A stretch of DNA of 64,000 bases from Alloactinosynnema sp. L-07 (GCF_900070365.1 NZ_LN850107.1:1922001-1986000), one strand, 5' to 3'. Counted from the first letter of the stretch, positions 1-8,995 are shown. Numbers and translations: made by a program. The notes: a model not told the origin generated them from the sequence alone.

Positions 1-84
1 ACCCAATCGCACGGTCCGGCGCTGGTAGCGCTCGACCAGGCCAGGCACTTGCTCCCGGAAAGTCTGGCGCGGGCACTCGGCCAC
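1..84 (-). pseudogene. ISL3-family transposase fragment
   Basis: Read on the minus strand, this stretch gives CPRQTFREQVPGLVERYQRR, a block typical of the N-terminal zinc-finger region of ISL3-family transposases. An in-frame stop lies just upstream (85-87), so the N-terminus is lost, and the rest runs off the left edge of the window. It is most likely a dead remnant, although the missing part could not be inspected. Confidence 0.55.
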
Positions 85-188
85 TCACGGCTTTGCTGCT
101 CGACAGGGACGGGAGGCTGAGGTGATGGCCGCTCCGCCGCGCGAACTGGCCAGTCTGTTTCGCGGCGATCACACGGGAGTTGGGGTGA

Positions 189-1448
189 TCACGCGCCAGT
201 GTGGGTGAAGGGAAGCCAGTCATCCAGTGGTCGCCCCGCATCCCGCATGTCCTTGATCGCGGTGTGCAGAGCCACTGCGGACCGTTCCGCGCGGAACGCG
301 CCGCCGACGACGAGCGACGGGTACACCGCAGTGGTCATCTCAGCCGCGACCGCCGAGTCGACCGACCAGAGCGTGGCGATCACGTGACGGTACCCGGAGT
401 AGTTCAGCGCGGCGGCCAGGGTGATGACCTCGTCGGGGAGTGTGGTGCTGCCTGATGCGGTGCGGCAGGCCGACAGGTAGGCGAAGTCGCCGTCATGGCG
501 GTCCGCGCTCAGCCGCAGGATGTCCAGCGTTCCGTCGGTGAGCAGGAACCCGGCCGACGACGGGGTCGCCAGGTTCTGTCTGCCGTGGCAGCTGATGTGG
601 ACCCGGGCGTGCCTGCTCAGCGCCTGGCGCACCTGCTCGACGGTGGCGGCGGGTCCCTCGATCGTGACGACGCCCCCTGGGATGTGGCTCGAGAGGTAGT
701 CCCGCTCCACAGCGACGTCGTCGGTGAGACCGATCTGGTCCGGAACCTCGGGGGCGCCGACGAACAGCAGCCGCTCGTCCCGCTCCCTCGTCGAGCGCGG
801 CGCCAACGACCTGGTCAGGACTCGCAAGGTCGGCGTGTAGGAGGACACTGCCCGGTCGAGTAGCGTCCGTCCGTCGCCCGCGCGGTGGTGCCCGGCGCCG
901 TGCAAGGGCAGCAGGGTCAGCAGTCCGGTCGGGCACCACCAGAGACGTGGCGGCAGATCGGAGGCGCTGGTGTCCGCTAGGGGCCCCAAGGCGTCGAGTA
1001 CCGGTTCGGCCACCGCGTCCCAGAGCCACTCGGTGGTGGAGCCGAGTACACGCTCACGTTCGGCGCGCTGCCTGCCGCGGGCGGCGAGCGACGCTGCGAA
1101 GGAGAGGTCCGTGCTGCCTGCCGTACCGTCGCGGAGCACCTCGAGATACTCGCCCGTCCGCTCGACGACCTCGGCCGCAGTGAGGTTCGGCAGCTCGATA
1201 CTCCGAACTCGCCCAGCAGTCACGATGAGCGCATCGCACCGCAAACTACTCACGTTGACCACCACGACCGTTCCCCGCGCCGCCGCGCTCAGCAGGGATT
1301 CGGCCGATGGCGCCTGGAGGAAGTCCTCGAACCCCGGCAGCCGACGGACTTCGTCGACCAGCCCGTCCCATTCCCCGGCCAGGGCCATGCGTCGGTCGAC
1401 GTCGGGGATGTGGCGGTTTCGCAATTCGGGTGTCACCGGTGCGCTCAC
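189..1448 (-). CDS. CHAT-domain caspase-like protease (no TPR region)
   Basis: This 419-residue protein carries a CHAT (caspase HetF-associated with TPRs) peptidase domain over about its C-terminal two thirds. The catalytic dyad is visible as His288 in HISCHGRQ and Cys328 in YLSACRTASG. CHAT proteases usually follow a long TPR array, but this one begins with GTG at 1448 and contains only the linker that normally joins TPR to CHAT (VDRRMALAGEWDGLVDEVRR). The neighbouring SEFIR gene is divergent, with 74 bases between the starts, which suggests shared control. Two TPR-only genes on the same strand at 6.1-9.0 and 11.9-14.0 kb could supply the missing half. The motifs make the family assignment firm; the substrate is unknown. 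CHAT proteases in bacteria can act as immune effectors that cut a partner protein (family knowledge). Confidence 0.85.
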   Translation of the reverse strand: MSAPVTPELRNRHIPDVDRRMALAGEWDGLVDEVRRLPGFEDFLQAPSAESLLSAAARGTVVVVNVSSLRCDALIVTAGRVRSIELPNLTAAEVVERTGEYLEVLRDGTAGSTDLSFAASLAARGRQRAERERVLGSTTEWLWDAVAEPVLDALGPLADTSASDLPPRLWWCPTGLLTLLPLHGAGHHRAGDGRTLLDRAVSSYTPTLRVLTRSLAPRSTRERDERLLFVGAPEVPDQIGLTDDVAVERDYLSSHIPGGVVTIEGPAATVEQVRQALSRHARVHISCHGRQNLATPSSAGFLLTDGTLDILRLSADRHDGDFAYLSACRTASGSTTLPDEVITLAAALNYSGYRHVIATLWSVDSAVAAEMTTAVYPSLVVGGAFRAERSAVALHTAIKDMRDAGRPLDDWLPFTHTGA

Positions 1449-1522
1449 CTGCTCGTGTCCGGGAACGGCTGTTGATCACCCTATACTGCGCGCAAAGCTC
1501 TCGCCGATCATCGGAGGTCGAG
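1449..1522. promoter_or_regulatory. Divergent promoter region between CHAT and SEFIR genes
   Basis: The 74-base gap lies between two divergent starts. On the plus strand, TATACT at 1482-1487 is a good -10 candidate for the SEFIR gene, and GGAGG at 1513-1517 is its ribosome binding site, 5 bases before the TTG at 1523. No clear -35 box or repressor palindrome is visible. Confidence 0.4.
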
Positions 1523-2695
1523 TTGAGCACGGGTCAGCACGATCAATTCGTCGGCGATGTCCCTCTCTACCTCGCGGAGTCGACTCGGTCTGTGGACATG
1601 TCGCCCAACGGGATCCGGTTGGGGGCGGTCGAGCTACGCGGGTGGCAGGTGCACAAGCTAGACCCCGTGCCCGACGACGTCTCGGGGCAGTGGTCGGCCT
1701 ACCTCGTACGGGTGAACTACGACTTCGCGGTGGCCGACGACATCCCCGCCCCCCAGTGGGCGGAGGTCCGCTTCGAATTCCCGCCGGGCACCTTCGTCGC
1801 CGACGCGTTGCCGCGAAGCGTGGAGGAGACCACCAGTGCCGCCGCGTACACCCTGACCAGCCAGCTGAACTTCGTGCGGCGCGAGGCCGGGCCAGGTCGT
1901 TGGCGACCCGGCTCAGCGGCCGACACCATCCCCATGCCCGTTTTTCTGTCCCGGGTCGAGTGTACCGGCGTCGGAGGTGACTTCGTGCGGTGGCGGCACG
2001 TCGGCGCACTCACTGGCGGAACGCACACGGCGGGCCTTGTCCTGCTCGTGCCGCACGGGGTGGAGGCGCTCGCGGTCGTGGCATCAGGCACCTACCACTT
2101 GGAGACACCGCCGGAGCTCAAGCTGCGCCCTGTGGGGCGCCGCGACTCGTTCACCGTGGCGCTGCCGACGGCGACACGCGCGCAGCAGCAGCCACTCGCG
2201 GTGGTCCGAGAACGTAGGGAGAGGGGGGCGCCGCGGATCTTCATCTCCTACGCCCACGACAACCGCGAGCACAAGGCCGCAGTCCGGCAATTCCACGACT
2301 TCCTGACCGATTGGGGGGCTGACGTGCACTACGACCAGAACGGCCTCGACTCCCAGCGGAACTGGGACAAGTGGATCGTCACCGGCATCCTGCGCAGCGA
2401 CTTCGTCCTGCCGATCGCCTCTCCCGCCTACCTGGCGGCAAGCCAGGACGAACTGCCGCCCGGACAGCACAAGGCGGCTGAGTTCGAGTACCTCCGCCTC
2501 GCCGACCTGTTGCACCGCGAGCGCGAGACATGGACCAAGAAGATCCTTCCAGTCATCCTGCCGGGCCGGTCCGCTGACGAGATCCCGTTGAGCTTCCTTC
2601 CCGGGATCGTCACCCATCACACTGTCACGAGCTACAGTGCGGAAGGCGCGCGGACGCTCATCGCGGTGCTGGGTGGAGGGCGCGCAGCGGGGTGA
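1523..2695 (+). CDS. SEFIR-domain protein
   Basis: The product is 390 residues long from a TTG start at 1523, chosen because GGAGG sits 5 bases upstream; the open frame extends further back but overlaps the CHAT gene. Residues from about 236 to 385 form a SEFIR domain, a TIR-like signalling fold, seen as FISYAHDNREH, then NWDKWIVTGILRSDFVLPIA and SPAYL. The first 230 residues are rich in beta-type sequence and match no family that I recognise. SEFIR and TIR proteins in bacteria often act as NAD-consuming or signalling components of immune systems (family knowledge). The divergent CHAT protease gene fits such a role, but a joint function is inference. The IS21 element inserted 32 bases after the stop codon. 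Confidence 0.85.
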   Translation: MSTGQHDQFVGDVPLYLAESTRSVDMSPNGIRLGAVELRGWQVHKLDPVPDDVSGQWSAYLVRVNYDFAVADDIPAPQWAEVRFEFPPGTFVADALPRSVEETTSAAAYTLTSQLNFVRREAGPGRWRPGSAADTIPMPVFLSRVECTGVGGDFVRWRHVGALTGGTHTAGLVLLVPHGVEALAVVASGTYHLETPPELKLRPVGRRDSFTVALPTATRAQQQPLAVVRERRERGAPRIFISYAHDNREHKAAVRQFHDFLTDWGADVHYDQNGLDSQRNWDKWIVTGILRSDFVLPIASPAYLAASQDELPPGQHKAAEFEYLRLADLLHRERETWTKKILPVILPGRSADEIPLSFLPGIVTHHTVTSYSAEGARTLIAVLGGGRAAG

Positions 2696-2727
2696 GGTCG
2701 GCGTGCCGGTGCCCTGCCGCGCATCGC

Positions 2728-2776
2728 TGATGGCGCTCTCTGAAATGACTCAGAGCTGCTCGCTGAAACTCCCCAG
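2728..2776. repeat. IS21 left end: terminal inverted repeat plus internal repeat
   Basis: The outer repeat TGATGGCGCTCTCTGAA occupies 2728-2744 and the inner repeat TGCTCGCTGAAACTCCCCAG occupies 2757-2776. Both have inverted partners at the other end. They are probable IstA binding sites (family knowledge). Confidence 0.88.
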
Positions 2777-2802
2777 GTGTGCAGCTTAGCGGCGGAGTGG
2801 GA

Positions 2803-3126
2803 TCACTCGGTCGGCCGCGGCGGTGGGCATGGTGGGTCGTGCTGCTTCGGGTGTGGTGAGCAGGGCGACGATGGTGATGGGTCCGCCGCAGTGGGGGCAG
2901 TCGCGCTGGGCTGCTGTCTGTGGGAACTGCTGGGCCGATGTCGAGGGCTGCGGGTGCGGTTGGGTGGGTTGTGTGTTGCGCGGTCGACCTCGCGGCAGGC
3001 GGCGGCGGTGCGTTTGCACTCGGGTGAGCAGTAGATGCGGTTGTTGGCGTTGCGCCCGGTGGCGGTGAACGGTTCCCAGCAGATGGGGCAGGTCATGGGG
3101 ATGGCCCTGGTCGGGTTAGGAGACAT
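2803..3126 (-). CDS. Small zinc-finger protein carried by the IS21 element, possibly frameshifted
   Basis: A 107-residue frame starts at ATG 3126, overlapping the end of istB by 11 bases; ATG 3096 is an alternative start. It shows CPICW followed by YCSPECK, a treble-clef-like zinc site. In a second frame ending at 2786, the downstream DNA reads CPHCGGPITIVALL, another zinc pair, so the native protein probably continues there after a frameshift near 2990-3030. Similar small zinc-ribbon genes follow istB in some actinobacterial IS21 elements (recollection, not checked). The role in transposition is unknown. Confidence 0.45.
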   Translation of the reverse strand: MSPNPTRAIPMTCPICWEPFTATGRNANNRIYCSPECKRTAAACREVDRATHNPPNRTRSPRHRPSSSHRQQPSATAPTAADPSPSSPCSPHPKQHDPPCPPPRPTE

Positions 3127-3904
3127 GCGCGTTGACCGCCCTGCGGAGTTTGTCGGAGGTGGTTTGGTGGTTGCGGAGCCGGTAGGAGGGTCCATCGATG
3201 CCGACGACGGTGGCGCGGTGCACTAGCCTGTCGAGCATGGCCGCGGCGACGGTCGCGTCGCCGAAAGCTGTTGCCCAGTCAGCGATCCCGACGTTCGTGG
3301 TCAGGATCGTGGACGATTTCAGGTAGCGTTGATTGATCACTTGGAACAGTGCGGAGGCGCCGTCGCCGGGCAGCGGCAGGTAGCCGAGTTCATCGATCAC
3401 CAACAGCTTCGGTCCGGCGAAGAACCGCATGCAGGTGGACCAGCGTCCCTCGACGGCGGCTTTGTGGCAGCGGGCGGCGAGGTCGGCCGCGGTGGTGAAG
3501 TAGACGCGGTTGCCTGCCTCGGCCGCGCCTCGGGCCAGGGCGGTGGCGAGCATGGTCTCGCCGACACCCGGCGGGCCGACGAGCAGGACGTTGGACGCGT
3601 CGTCGAGGAACCGCAGCGTGGCCAGATCCCGGATCAACTTCTCGTCGACGCCGGGCTGAGCGGCGAAGTCGAAGTCGTTGAGAGTCACGGGATCCGGGAG
3701 ACAGGCGAACCGCAACCGCGACGACAGGCGACGTTCCTCGGTGGCGTTGACCTCGATCTCCAGCAGCCGTTCCAGGGCCGCGGTCATCGTCAGGTTCTCC
3801 GACCTTGCCGCGTCCAGGACCCGGGGCAGCGCTTCGGCGGCGTTGTCGAGCTTGAGGTAGGAGAAGTGCGCGCGGAGTTGTTGGTAGCGGCGGGCTTCAC
3901 TCAT
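3116..3904 (-). CDS. istB: IS21 helper ATPase IstB with mutated Walker A
   Basis: The 262-residue product starts at ATG 3904, the first methionine of the IstB-like sequence. It has the DnaA/DnaC-like ATPase core that assists IstA in choosing the target and assembling the transpososome. The Walker A region reads GPPGVGETM, with glutamate at position 116 where the family has the ATP-binding lysine (GAG in place of AAG). Walker B is intact as LLVIDELGYLPL, and the arginine-rich C-terminus MLDRLVHRATVVGI is present. The gene lies 44 bases after istA in the same operon. The single-base change is expected to abolish ATP binding, so this copy may be immobile unless helped in trans (inference). Confidence 0.92.
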   Translation of the reverse strand: MSEARRYQQLRAHFSYLKLDNAAEALPRVLDAARSENLTMTAALERLLEIEVNATEERRLSSRLRFACLPDPVTLNDFDFAAQPGVDEKLIRDLATLRFLDDASNVLLVGPPGVGETMLATALARGAAEAGNRVYFTTAADLAARCHKAAVEGRWSTCMRFFAGPKLLVIDELGYLPLPGDGASALFQVINQRYLKSSTILTTNVGIADWATAFGDATVAAAMLDRLVHRATVVGIDGPSYRLRNHQTTSDKLRRAVNAHVS

Positions 3905-3948
3905 CTGTGGCCCTGACCGGTTGGTGGATTGGTTGGTGGACAACGGTT

Positions 3949-5304
3949 TCAGTCGTCCTCGGACTCGTAGGTCGGTGCCCTGTCCAGCCGTGCGGCGGTG
4001 GCTGCGTAGGTGGACAGGTCGATCACGACGTGGGCTGCGGGCCCTGTCGTCGGGAGGCCGCGCAGCCGGGCTGCTTCGGCCAACGCCGCCGCCGAGGGCG
4101 GTCGGCGGGTCTTGTGGGAGCACGGGCGTGCCGTGGTGAACGCGCCGAGCGCGGCCTGCTCCAGTGCGATGACGTGCCCGTTGTCGCGGACCGTGCGACC
4201 GGCGCCGTCGGGTGCGCGGCGGTGGACTGCGACGGTGGCGCCGCGGGCGGTGACGATGCGCAGCTGCTCGGCGCCGAGCCGGTGCCGAACCTGGACTTGG
4301 GCGCCGCCCAGCCCCGGCGGAACCGAGTAGGCGTTGCCGCGGAAGGACACCAACGCCTGCGGGCTCACTGTCCGGGCGACGTCGAACTCGGCCGGGAACG
4401 CGACCAGCGGCGCCGGGTGCAGATGTTCGGCATCGGCCAGGGCGGCGACGGTGGTGGGCTCGCCGTCACGGACCCTGCGGGAGTCGTCCATCTTCGCGGC
4501 CAGCCGGTCGATCCCGGCCTGCGCCTGGCCGATAGTGACCTCATCGCCCAGAGTGCGCCACCAGCGCTGCGCGGCGGAGTGGTTGGCCTTCTCCACCACG
4601 CCCTTGCGGTTGCCTCGCCGCAGCGGACACGTCACCGACCGGACTCCGTAGTACTTGGCGACCTGCGCGAACGCCGGGGTGATCCGCCCCGAGGACGGGA
4701 AGCAGACCGTGGCCATCCGGTCGAACCGCCAGACCTGGGTCACCCCACCCAACCTGCGCACCACCGCGTCCATCGCCTCGACCAGGTGCGCGAAGTCCTC
4801 CGCGTCGGCCAACACCGCCCGCCACCGACCCGAATGCGCCAGCGCACCGACCAGCAGGTGCGCGCTGCGGCCGACACCCCACCCGGGCGGCGGGTCCGGC
4901 AACTCCAACCAGTCCCACTGCGTTGCCTCACCCGGCGGGTGCGTGATGATCGCGACGTCCCGGCCACGGGCGGCCTGGCAGGGCTCGCAGTGCGGACGCA
5001 GCCGGTGGCGGCGCAGCGCGCGGGTGAACGACGAATAGCCGCCCCGATAGCCCAACTCGATCAGCTCGTCGAGCAGCGTCGCCGCCCACAGATGCGGGTC
5101 GTCGGCAAGCCGCGCCCGGCAGTACTCCACGAACGGCGCGAACGGATCCGGTGCCGCCGGACGCCGTCGACCCGGCTCGGCCTCCCCGGCAAGATACCTG
5201 CGGATCGTCTTGCGATCACGACCCAGATGTCGCGCGATCGCCGAGATCGACCAGCCCTGCTCGCGCAGCGCCTGCGCTTCCACGTCTTCCTCCAGCGAGA
5301 GCAT
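3949..5304 (-). CDS. istA: IS21 transposase IstA
   Basis: This 451-residue protein is the DDE transposase of the element. The start at ATG 5304 is supported by GGAGGG a few bases upstream. An N-terminal helix-turn-helix reads SISAIARHLGRDRKTIRRYL. The catalytic core shows QWDWLEL for the first acid, WRFDRMATV for the second and GVVEKANH for the glutamate. A C-terminal beta-barrel region includes FRGNAYSVPPGL, as is usual for IstA. The length is within the normal family range and no frameshift is visible. Confidence 0.93.
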   Translation of the reverse strand: MLSLEEDVEAQALREQGWSISAIARHLGRDRKTIRRYLAGEAEPGRRRPAAPDPFAPFVEYCRARLADDPHLWAATLLDELIELGYRGGYSSFTRALRRHRLRPHCEPCQAARGRDVAIITHPPGEATQWDWLELPDPPPGWGVGRSAHLLVGALAHSGRWRAVLADAEDFAHLVEAMDAVVRRLGGVTQVWRFDRMATVCFPSSGRITPAFAQVAKYYGVRSVTCPLRRGNRKGVVEKANHSAAQRWWRTLGDEVTIGQAQAGIDRLAAKMDDSRRVRDGEPTTVAALADAEHLHPAPLVAFPAEFDVARTVSPQALVSFRGNAYSVPPGLGGAQVQVRHRLGAEQLRIVTARGATVAVHRRAPDGAGRTVRDNGHVIALEQAALGAFTTARPCSHKTRRPPSAAALAEAARLRGLPTTGPAAHVVIDLSTYAATAARLDRAPTYESEDD

Positions 5305-5401
5305 CCAACCCTCCAGCCACGGACCACGGCGACCAACACCGCGAACCGTCACCCGAAGGGCCACTGACCAGCGCAAACGACACGCTGGAACGGACAACCA
5401 A

Positions 5402-5450
5402 CTGGGGAATTTCAGAGAGCAGGACCGGCCCTATTCAGAGAGCGCCATCA
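5402..5450. repeat. IS21 right end: terminal inverted repeat plus internal repeat
   Basis: The outer repeat at 5434-5450 is the exact reverse complement of 2728-2744. The inner repeat at 5402-5421 matches the left inner repeat at 18 of 20 positions. The flanking TCGC at 5451-5454 repeats the TCGC at 2724-2727. Confidence 0.88.
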
Positions 5451-5454
5451 TCGC

Positions 5455-6118
5455 CTGGTATCTGTCCAGCAGAGCGCACGTGGGGGTGCTCTGACGACTG
5501 TCAGGAGGTAGACGGGTGACGGTGCGTCTGACTCGGACGACCGCAGCTTGACGACGAACGTGTTCGATTCGTCCACTGCGACAAATGTCATGCAAGGCAG
5601 CCGTTCGCCGCGCTCGGCATGCGCACCGTCGCAGCGCAGTGCCACCGCAGGGTGAAGACGGCGCATGGCCTTCGTCGGGCGGATGCTGTCGGGCTCGCCT
5701 TTATGGTGTCGCCGCCTTGGTCACGCTCGTCGAGCCCATCATGGGAACTCATGAGGGTCAGCTCCCCATCATGGCGACTTGTCGAGCCGGTTCCGGCCCT
5801 GGGTGGTGTCCAACCTTGGCTCGAAGAACGCTGGTGGCGCCGCGTTGGCCGTTCCCGTTCGGCACGCGCGGTGCGCACTCACCTCGCTCCTACCGGAAGC
5901 CGAGCTGAGAACCACCGGTGATCGAAGTGCGGGATGGCACTGCCTTCCACTCGTACTCACACCTCAGTCGCGACACGCCTGCGCTCTGCCCAACACCGTT
6001 GGCAGGCCAGCCTGACGGGCCGAGTCCGCGGTTCGCGTCGCAATGCCGCACAGGTCTTCACCGTCGAGCTGCCGTGCCGGGGTGCACACCAGCCCTACGT
6101 ACTGCCGTCCGCTCCCGC
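5455..6118. other. Non-coding or degraded stretch between IS21 and the TPR gene
   Basis: I find no convincing gene here. A minus-strand frame ending near the IS border (5448-5666) reads TFVAVDESNTFVVKL and could be the tail of a disrupted gene, but it lacks a supported start. The stretch lies 3' of the TPR gene, where a CHAT domain would normally be encoded; no CHAT motif can be read in any frame. Confidence 0.4.
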
Positions 6119-8995
6119 TCAGACGGTTCGTTCAGGGAACGGGTCGATGCCACCAGTCAGCCCTGCGGGGGAACGTCGAACCGCCCAAGCACCTCTTCTC
6201 ATCCGGGCGACCAGATCGGGAGCCACGATGTCGAGCGCGTCCAAGTCGGCGCGCGTCTCGAGCACTCGCGACCACAGCATGCCCCTGCCAGCTTCAAGGA
6301 CGTGCAGCGCACCTGCGGGGTCCTTCGCGGCAAGGGCGGCAGCCCCAGCATCCAAGGCTAGGCCCCTCCAGTCGGTGAGAGCGTCCTCGCTGTCAGTGCG
6401 CAGCGCTCCTGCCCACACCAGGTCCGGCAACAATCGGACTGCGGCACCGTAAGCGGCTGCGGCGGAGGTCCACTCTTCGCGCTCGGCTGCTGACTGTCCT
6501 CGCGCCGCGTGAGCGATGACGCGCACGGAGCTCGCTGTCGCAGAGGTGTCCCCGGCCTCGCGCCACAGCTGCTCGGCCTCGAGCACATCTGTAGCCGTCG
6601 CACGGGTGTTGCCGCGTGCGGCAACCGCACTCCCGAGGTTCAGCAACGACTTCGCGCGGTCGGGGTGCTCCGGTGGGGCTGTGTCCACGGCTTCCCGGCA
6701 CAGCTGCAGTGCCTCATCGAGGTCGTCCTCGGATCGTGACCGCTTGTGCCGGTCGAGGAGTGCGAGGCCCAGGTTCGAGAGGCGACCCGGTCGGGCAACA
6801 CTGCCCGGTTCGGTGGCGGCCAGCGCTCGGCGGCCGGTGTTCACCGCCTCGTCCAGGTCGGTCGTCGAGTGGTGACGGCGGAACCGGAGCTGCAGCGCGA
6901 TGCAGAGGTTGGACAGGCGCCCGGCCAGATCGGGGTGCTCGGCTGGGGTCGCGGCGACCGCGTCGCGGCCGGTCGCCACAGCGTTGTCCAGGTCGGTGTC
7001 GGCCTCGGTGCGGACGAACCGAGAGGCCAACATGGTCGCCACGTTCGCCAGGTACCTGCCGCGGTCGACGTGGCCTTCGGGCAGCTCGCGCGTCGCAGCC
7101 TGCGAGGAGTGGATCGCCTCGTCCAGGTCGCCAAGTGCGCCGGTCCGCTCGAAGCGCAGGGCCAGTGCGCCGCCGAGCACCGACAGACACCGCAGACGGT
7201 CGAGTGGGGAATGACTGTGGGCTTGGGCCGCTTCGCGTCCGGTTGTCACCGCCTCGTTTAGGTCTGTCATGCTCCCGGTCTGCTCGAACCGGGTCGATAG
7301 CGCGCCGCTGAGGTTCGACAGGTACCGGTTGCGCTTGGGGTCGTGCTCGCGGCTTTGAATGACGGCGGACCTGTGGTGGTCGATCGAGGCGTCTAGATCG
7401 GTGTGCGCGCCCGCGACCGTGAAGCGTACGCGGAGCAGGGAGCCCAGGTTCGACCTGTACAGGGACAGGGAGGCGTGGCCGGTCGGGGTGGCCGCGACCG
7501 CTCGTTGCGCGAGTGAGATCGCCATGTCGAGGTGGTCGAAGCGGGAGCGCCCCTCGAATGACGTCCTCAGGGCGTTCGCCGCATTGGAGAGCACTGCGCT
7601 GGCCGAGGGGTTGTTGGGCGTCAGGGCCTCGACCGCTTCCAGGTGGCTCGCGACGGCTAGGTCTAGATCCTGTTCGGCACCGGCTTCCTCGTAGCGCGTG
7701 CGATAGGCCATGCCGAGGTTAGACAGTCGGCGTGCGCGGTCTCCTGAGTTGACGGGTGTGGCGTCGGCTGCGGCGGCGCACGTCGTCAGGGCGAGTTCGA
7801 GGTCGGGGCCGTTCCGGCGGTACTGAAAGCGGTCCATCAGCACAGCACCCAGGTTGGACGCCCAGGAGGCGAATCGGGGGTCCTGGACGGGGCCTCGCTC
7901 ACAGGCCTCCAGAAGACTGGTCACCGCTTCGTCGAGGTCGGCGGCCAGCCCGGTGGAGTGGAACCGCTCGCGGGCGGTGAGGCCGAGGTCGGAGAGCCGG
8001 GCAGCCCGCTCTGCGCCGCCCGCAGGGCTGAGGTGCACCGACTGCCGGTGGAACTCAAGTGCCTCGTCGATATCTGCCTGGTGGCCGGTCCACCGGTGCC
8101 TGAGGGCCAGCGCTGATCCCAACGTGGCCAACCGGGCAGCCATCTCAGGCCCGCGGGAGGCGGTGAGCGCCTGCTTGCCGAGTTCAACGGCTTCCTCCAG
8201 GTCGGCGCGGGATGATCGCGTGTCCGCCCGTACTCGCAGCGCAGTGGCCAGGTTGGCTAGGTGCACTCCGTGGTCGGGATCATCAGGTCTCGTCGTGGCG
8301 AGCGCGGTCCGCAGCAGCCGGATTCCCGCGTCTCGGTCGTCGGCCGAACCGGAGCGGTCGGCTCTCATCGCCAGGCACGCTGCCAGAGTCGAGAGCAGGT
8401 TGGGTTCGTCCGGCCGGATGCGCACGACCGACTCAGCCATCGTGACCGCCTCGTCGAGGTCGGCCGGGCGGGTCGTGGCTTGGTATCGCAACCGCAACGC
8501 GGTCGAGAGGTTGCTAGCGACGTTCGCGTAACGGGAACCTGTCGGCTCTATCTCGGCCGCGAGCCCTCGCAGCATGTCGATCGCACGGTCCAGTAGTGCG
8601 GCGTGGTTCATTGCCACTGCCAACCTGAGCAGTTCCACGCCGTGGGTGAGCTGGTCTTCCGGCTTGCCGTCGGTGATTGCCCGGATATCGGCGACTGCTT
8701 CGGGGGACAGTCTCCCCGGTAGCGACGTGGCGCGGATCAGCAGCATCCTGGCGCCGCGTAGGGCTGGTTCCTGTTCCGCGCCGGTCAGGGTGATGCCGTG
8801 CGACCACAGCAGCATCCCTACGAGGTAGGCCGCTTCGGCCGCACTGTGGGCAGTGGGCTCCTGGTGGCCGAGCAGTCCGACTAGGCGGCTGATGATGACA
8901 GCTGCCCCGGCGTCGGCCACCGCTTCTCGGTTTCCGCCGGCCGCCTTCGCCAGCCGCGCTTCGACGAGCCCGAGCAGATCGTCGACTTCGCTCAT
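6119..8995 (-). CDS. TPR-repeat protein, truncated before the CHAT domain
   Basis: The start is ATG 8995, with GAGGAG 5 bases upstream, giving 958 residues. Almost the whole length is a run of tetratricopeptide repeats of the ALRLR-type seen in actinobacterial TPR-CHAT proteins, with recurring NLG.AL..R and TTDLDEAV units. In that family the array ends with a segment like LHVLEAGRGMLWSRVLETR followed by the CHAT protease. Here the protein ends 46 residues after that segment begins, with a C-terminus (from RRGAW onward) unlike the family, and no CHAT domain follows. It may be a 3'-truncated TPR-CHAT gene, or a sensor half working with the separate CHAT protein at 189-1448 (inference). Confidence 0.82.
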   Translation of the reverse strand: MSEVDDLLGLVEARLAKAAGGNREAVADAGAAVIISRLVGLLGHQEPTAHSAAEAAYLVGMLLWSHGITLTGAEQEPALRGARMLLIRATSLPGRLSPEAVADIRAITDGKPEDQLTHGVELLRLAVAMNHAALLDRAIDMLRGLAAEIEPTGSRYANVASNLSTALRLRYQATTRPADLDEAVTMAESVVRIRPDEPNLLSTLAACLAMRADRSGSADDRDAGIRLLRTALATTRPDDPDHGVHLANLATALRVRADTRSSRADLEEAVELGKQALTASRGPEMAARLATLGSALALRHRWTGHQADIDEALEFHRQSVHLSPAGGAERAARLSDLGLTARERFHSTGLAADLDEAVTSLLEACERGPVQDPRFASWASNLGAVLMDRFQYRRNGPDLELALTTCAAAADATPVNSGDRARRLSNLGMAYRTRYEEAGAEQDLDLAVASHLEAVEALTPNNPSASAVLSNAANALRTSFEGRSRFDHLDMAISLAQRAVAATPTGHASLSLYRSNLGSLLRVRFTVAGAHTDLDASIDHHRSAVIQSREHDPKRNRYLSNLSGALSTRFEQTGSMTDLNEAVTTGREAAQAHSHSPLDRLRCLSVLGGALALRFERTGALGDLDEAIHSSQAATRELPEGHVDRGRYLANVATMLASRFVRTEADTDLDNAVATGRDAVAATPAEHPDLAGRLSNLCIALQLRFRRHHSTTDLDEAVNTGRRALAATEPGSVARPGRLSNLGLALLDRHKRSRSEDDLDEALQLCREAVDTAPPEHPDRAKSLLNLGSAVAARGNTRATATDVLEAEQLWREAGDTSATASSVRVIAHAARGQSAAEREEWTSAAAAYGAAVRLLPDLVWAGALRTDSEDALTDWRGLALDAGAAALAAKDPAGALHVLEAGRGMLWSRVLETRADLDALDIVAPDLVARMRRGAWAVRRSPAGLTGGIDPFPERTV

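Larger units (their letters stand above)
2728..5450 (-). mobile_element. Complete IS21-family insertion sequence
   Basis: The element is 2723 bp long. Both ends carry the 17-bp inverted repeat TGATGGCGCTCTCTGAA (2728-2744, and reversed at 5434-5450). Each end also has an internal 20-bp repeat, at 2757-2776 and 5402-5421, that matches at 18 of 20 positions, the multiple-repeat end structure usual for IS21. The element is flanked by a 4-bp direct repeat TCGC (2724-2727 and 5451-5454), consistent with target duplication. Inside lie istA, istB and a small zinc-finger reading frame, all on the minus strand. The intact ends and target duplication suggest a fairly recent insertion. Confidence 0.93.

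Noticed and set aside
3907..5367. Long plus-strand open frame over the IS21 genes
   Set aside because: It is the antisense shadow of istA, with arginine- and glycine-rich composition, no ribosome binding site and no motif.
6616..7311. Open frames on the plus strand inside the first TPR gene
   Set aside because: They mirror the TPR gene; the reverse frame has regular TPR repeats, and these are GC-driven shadows.
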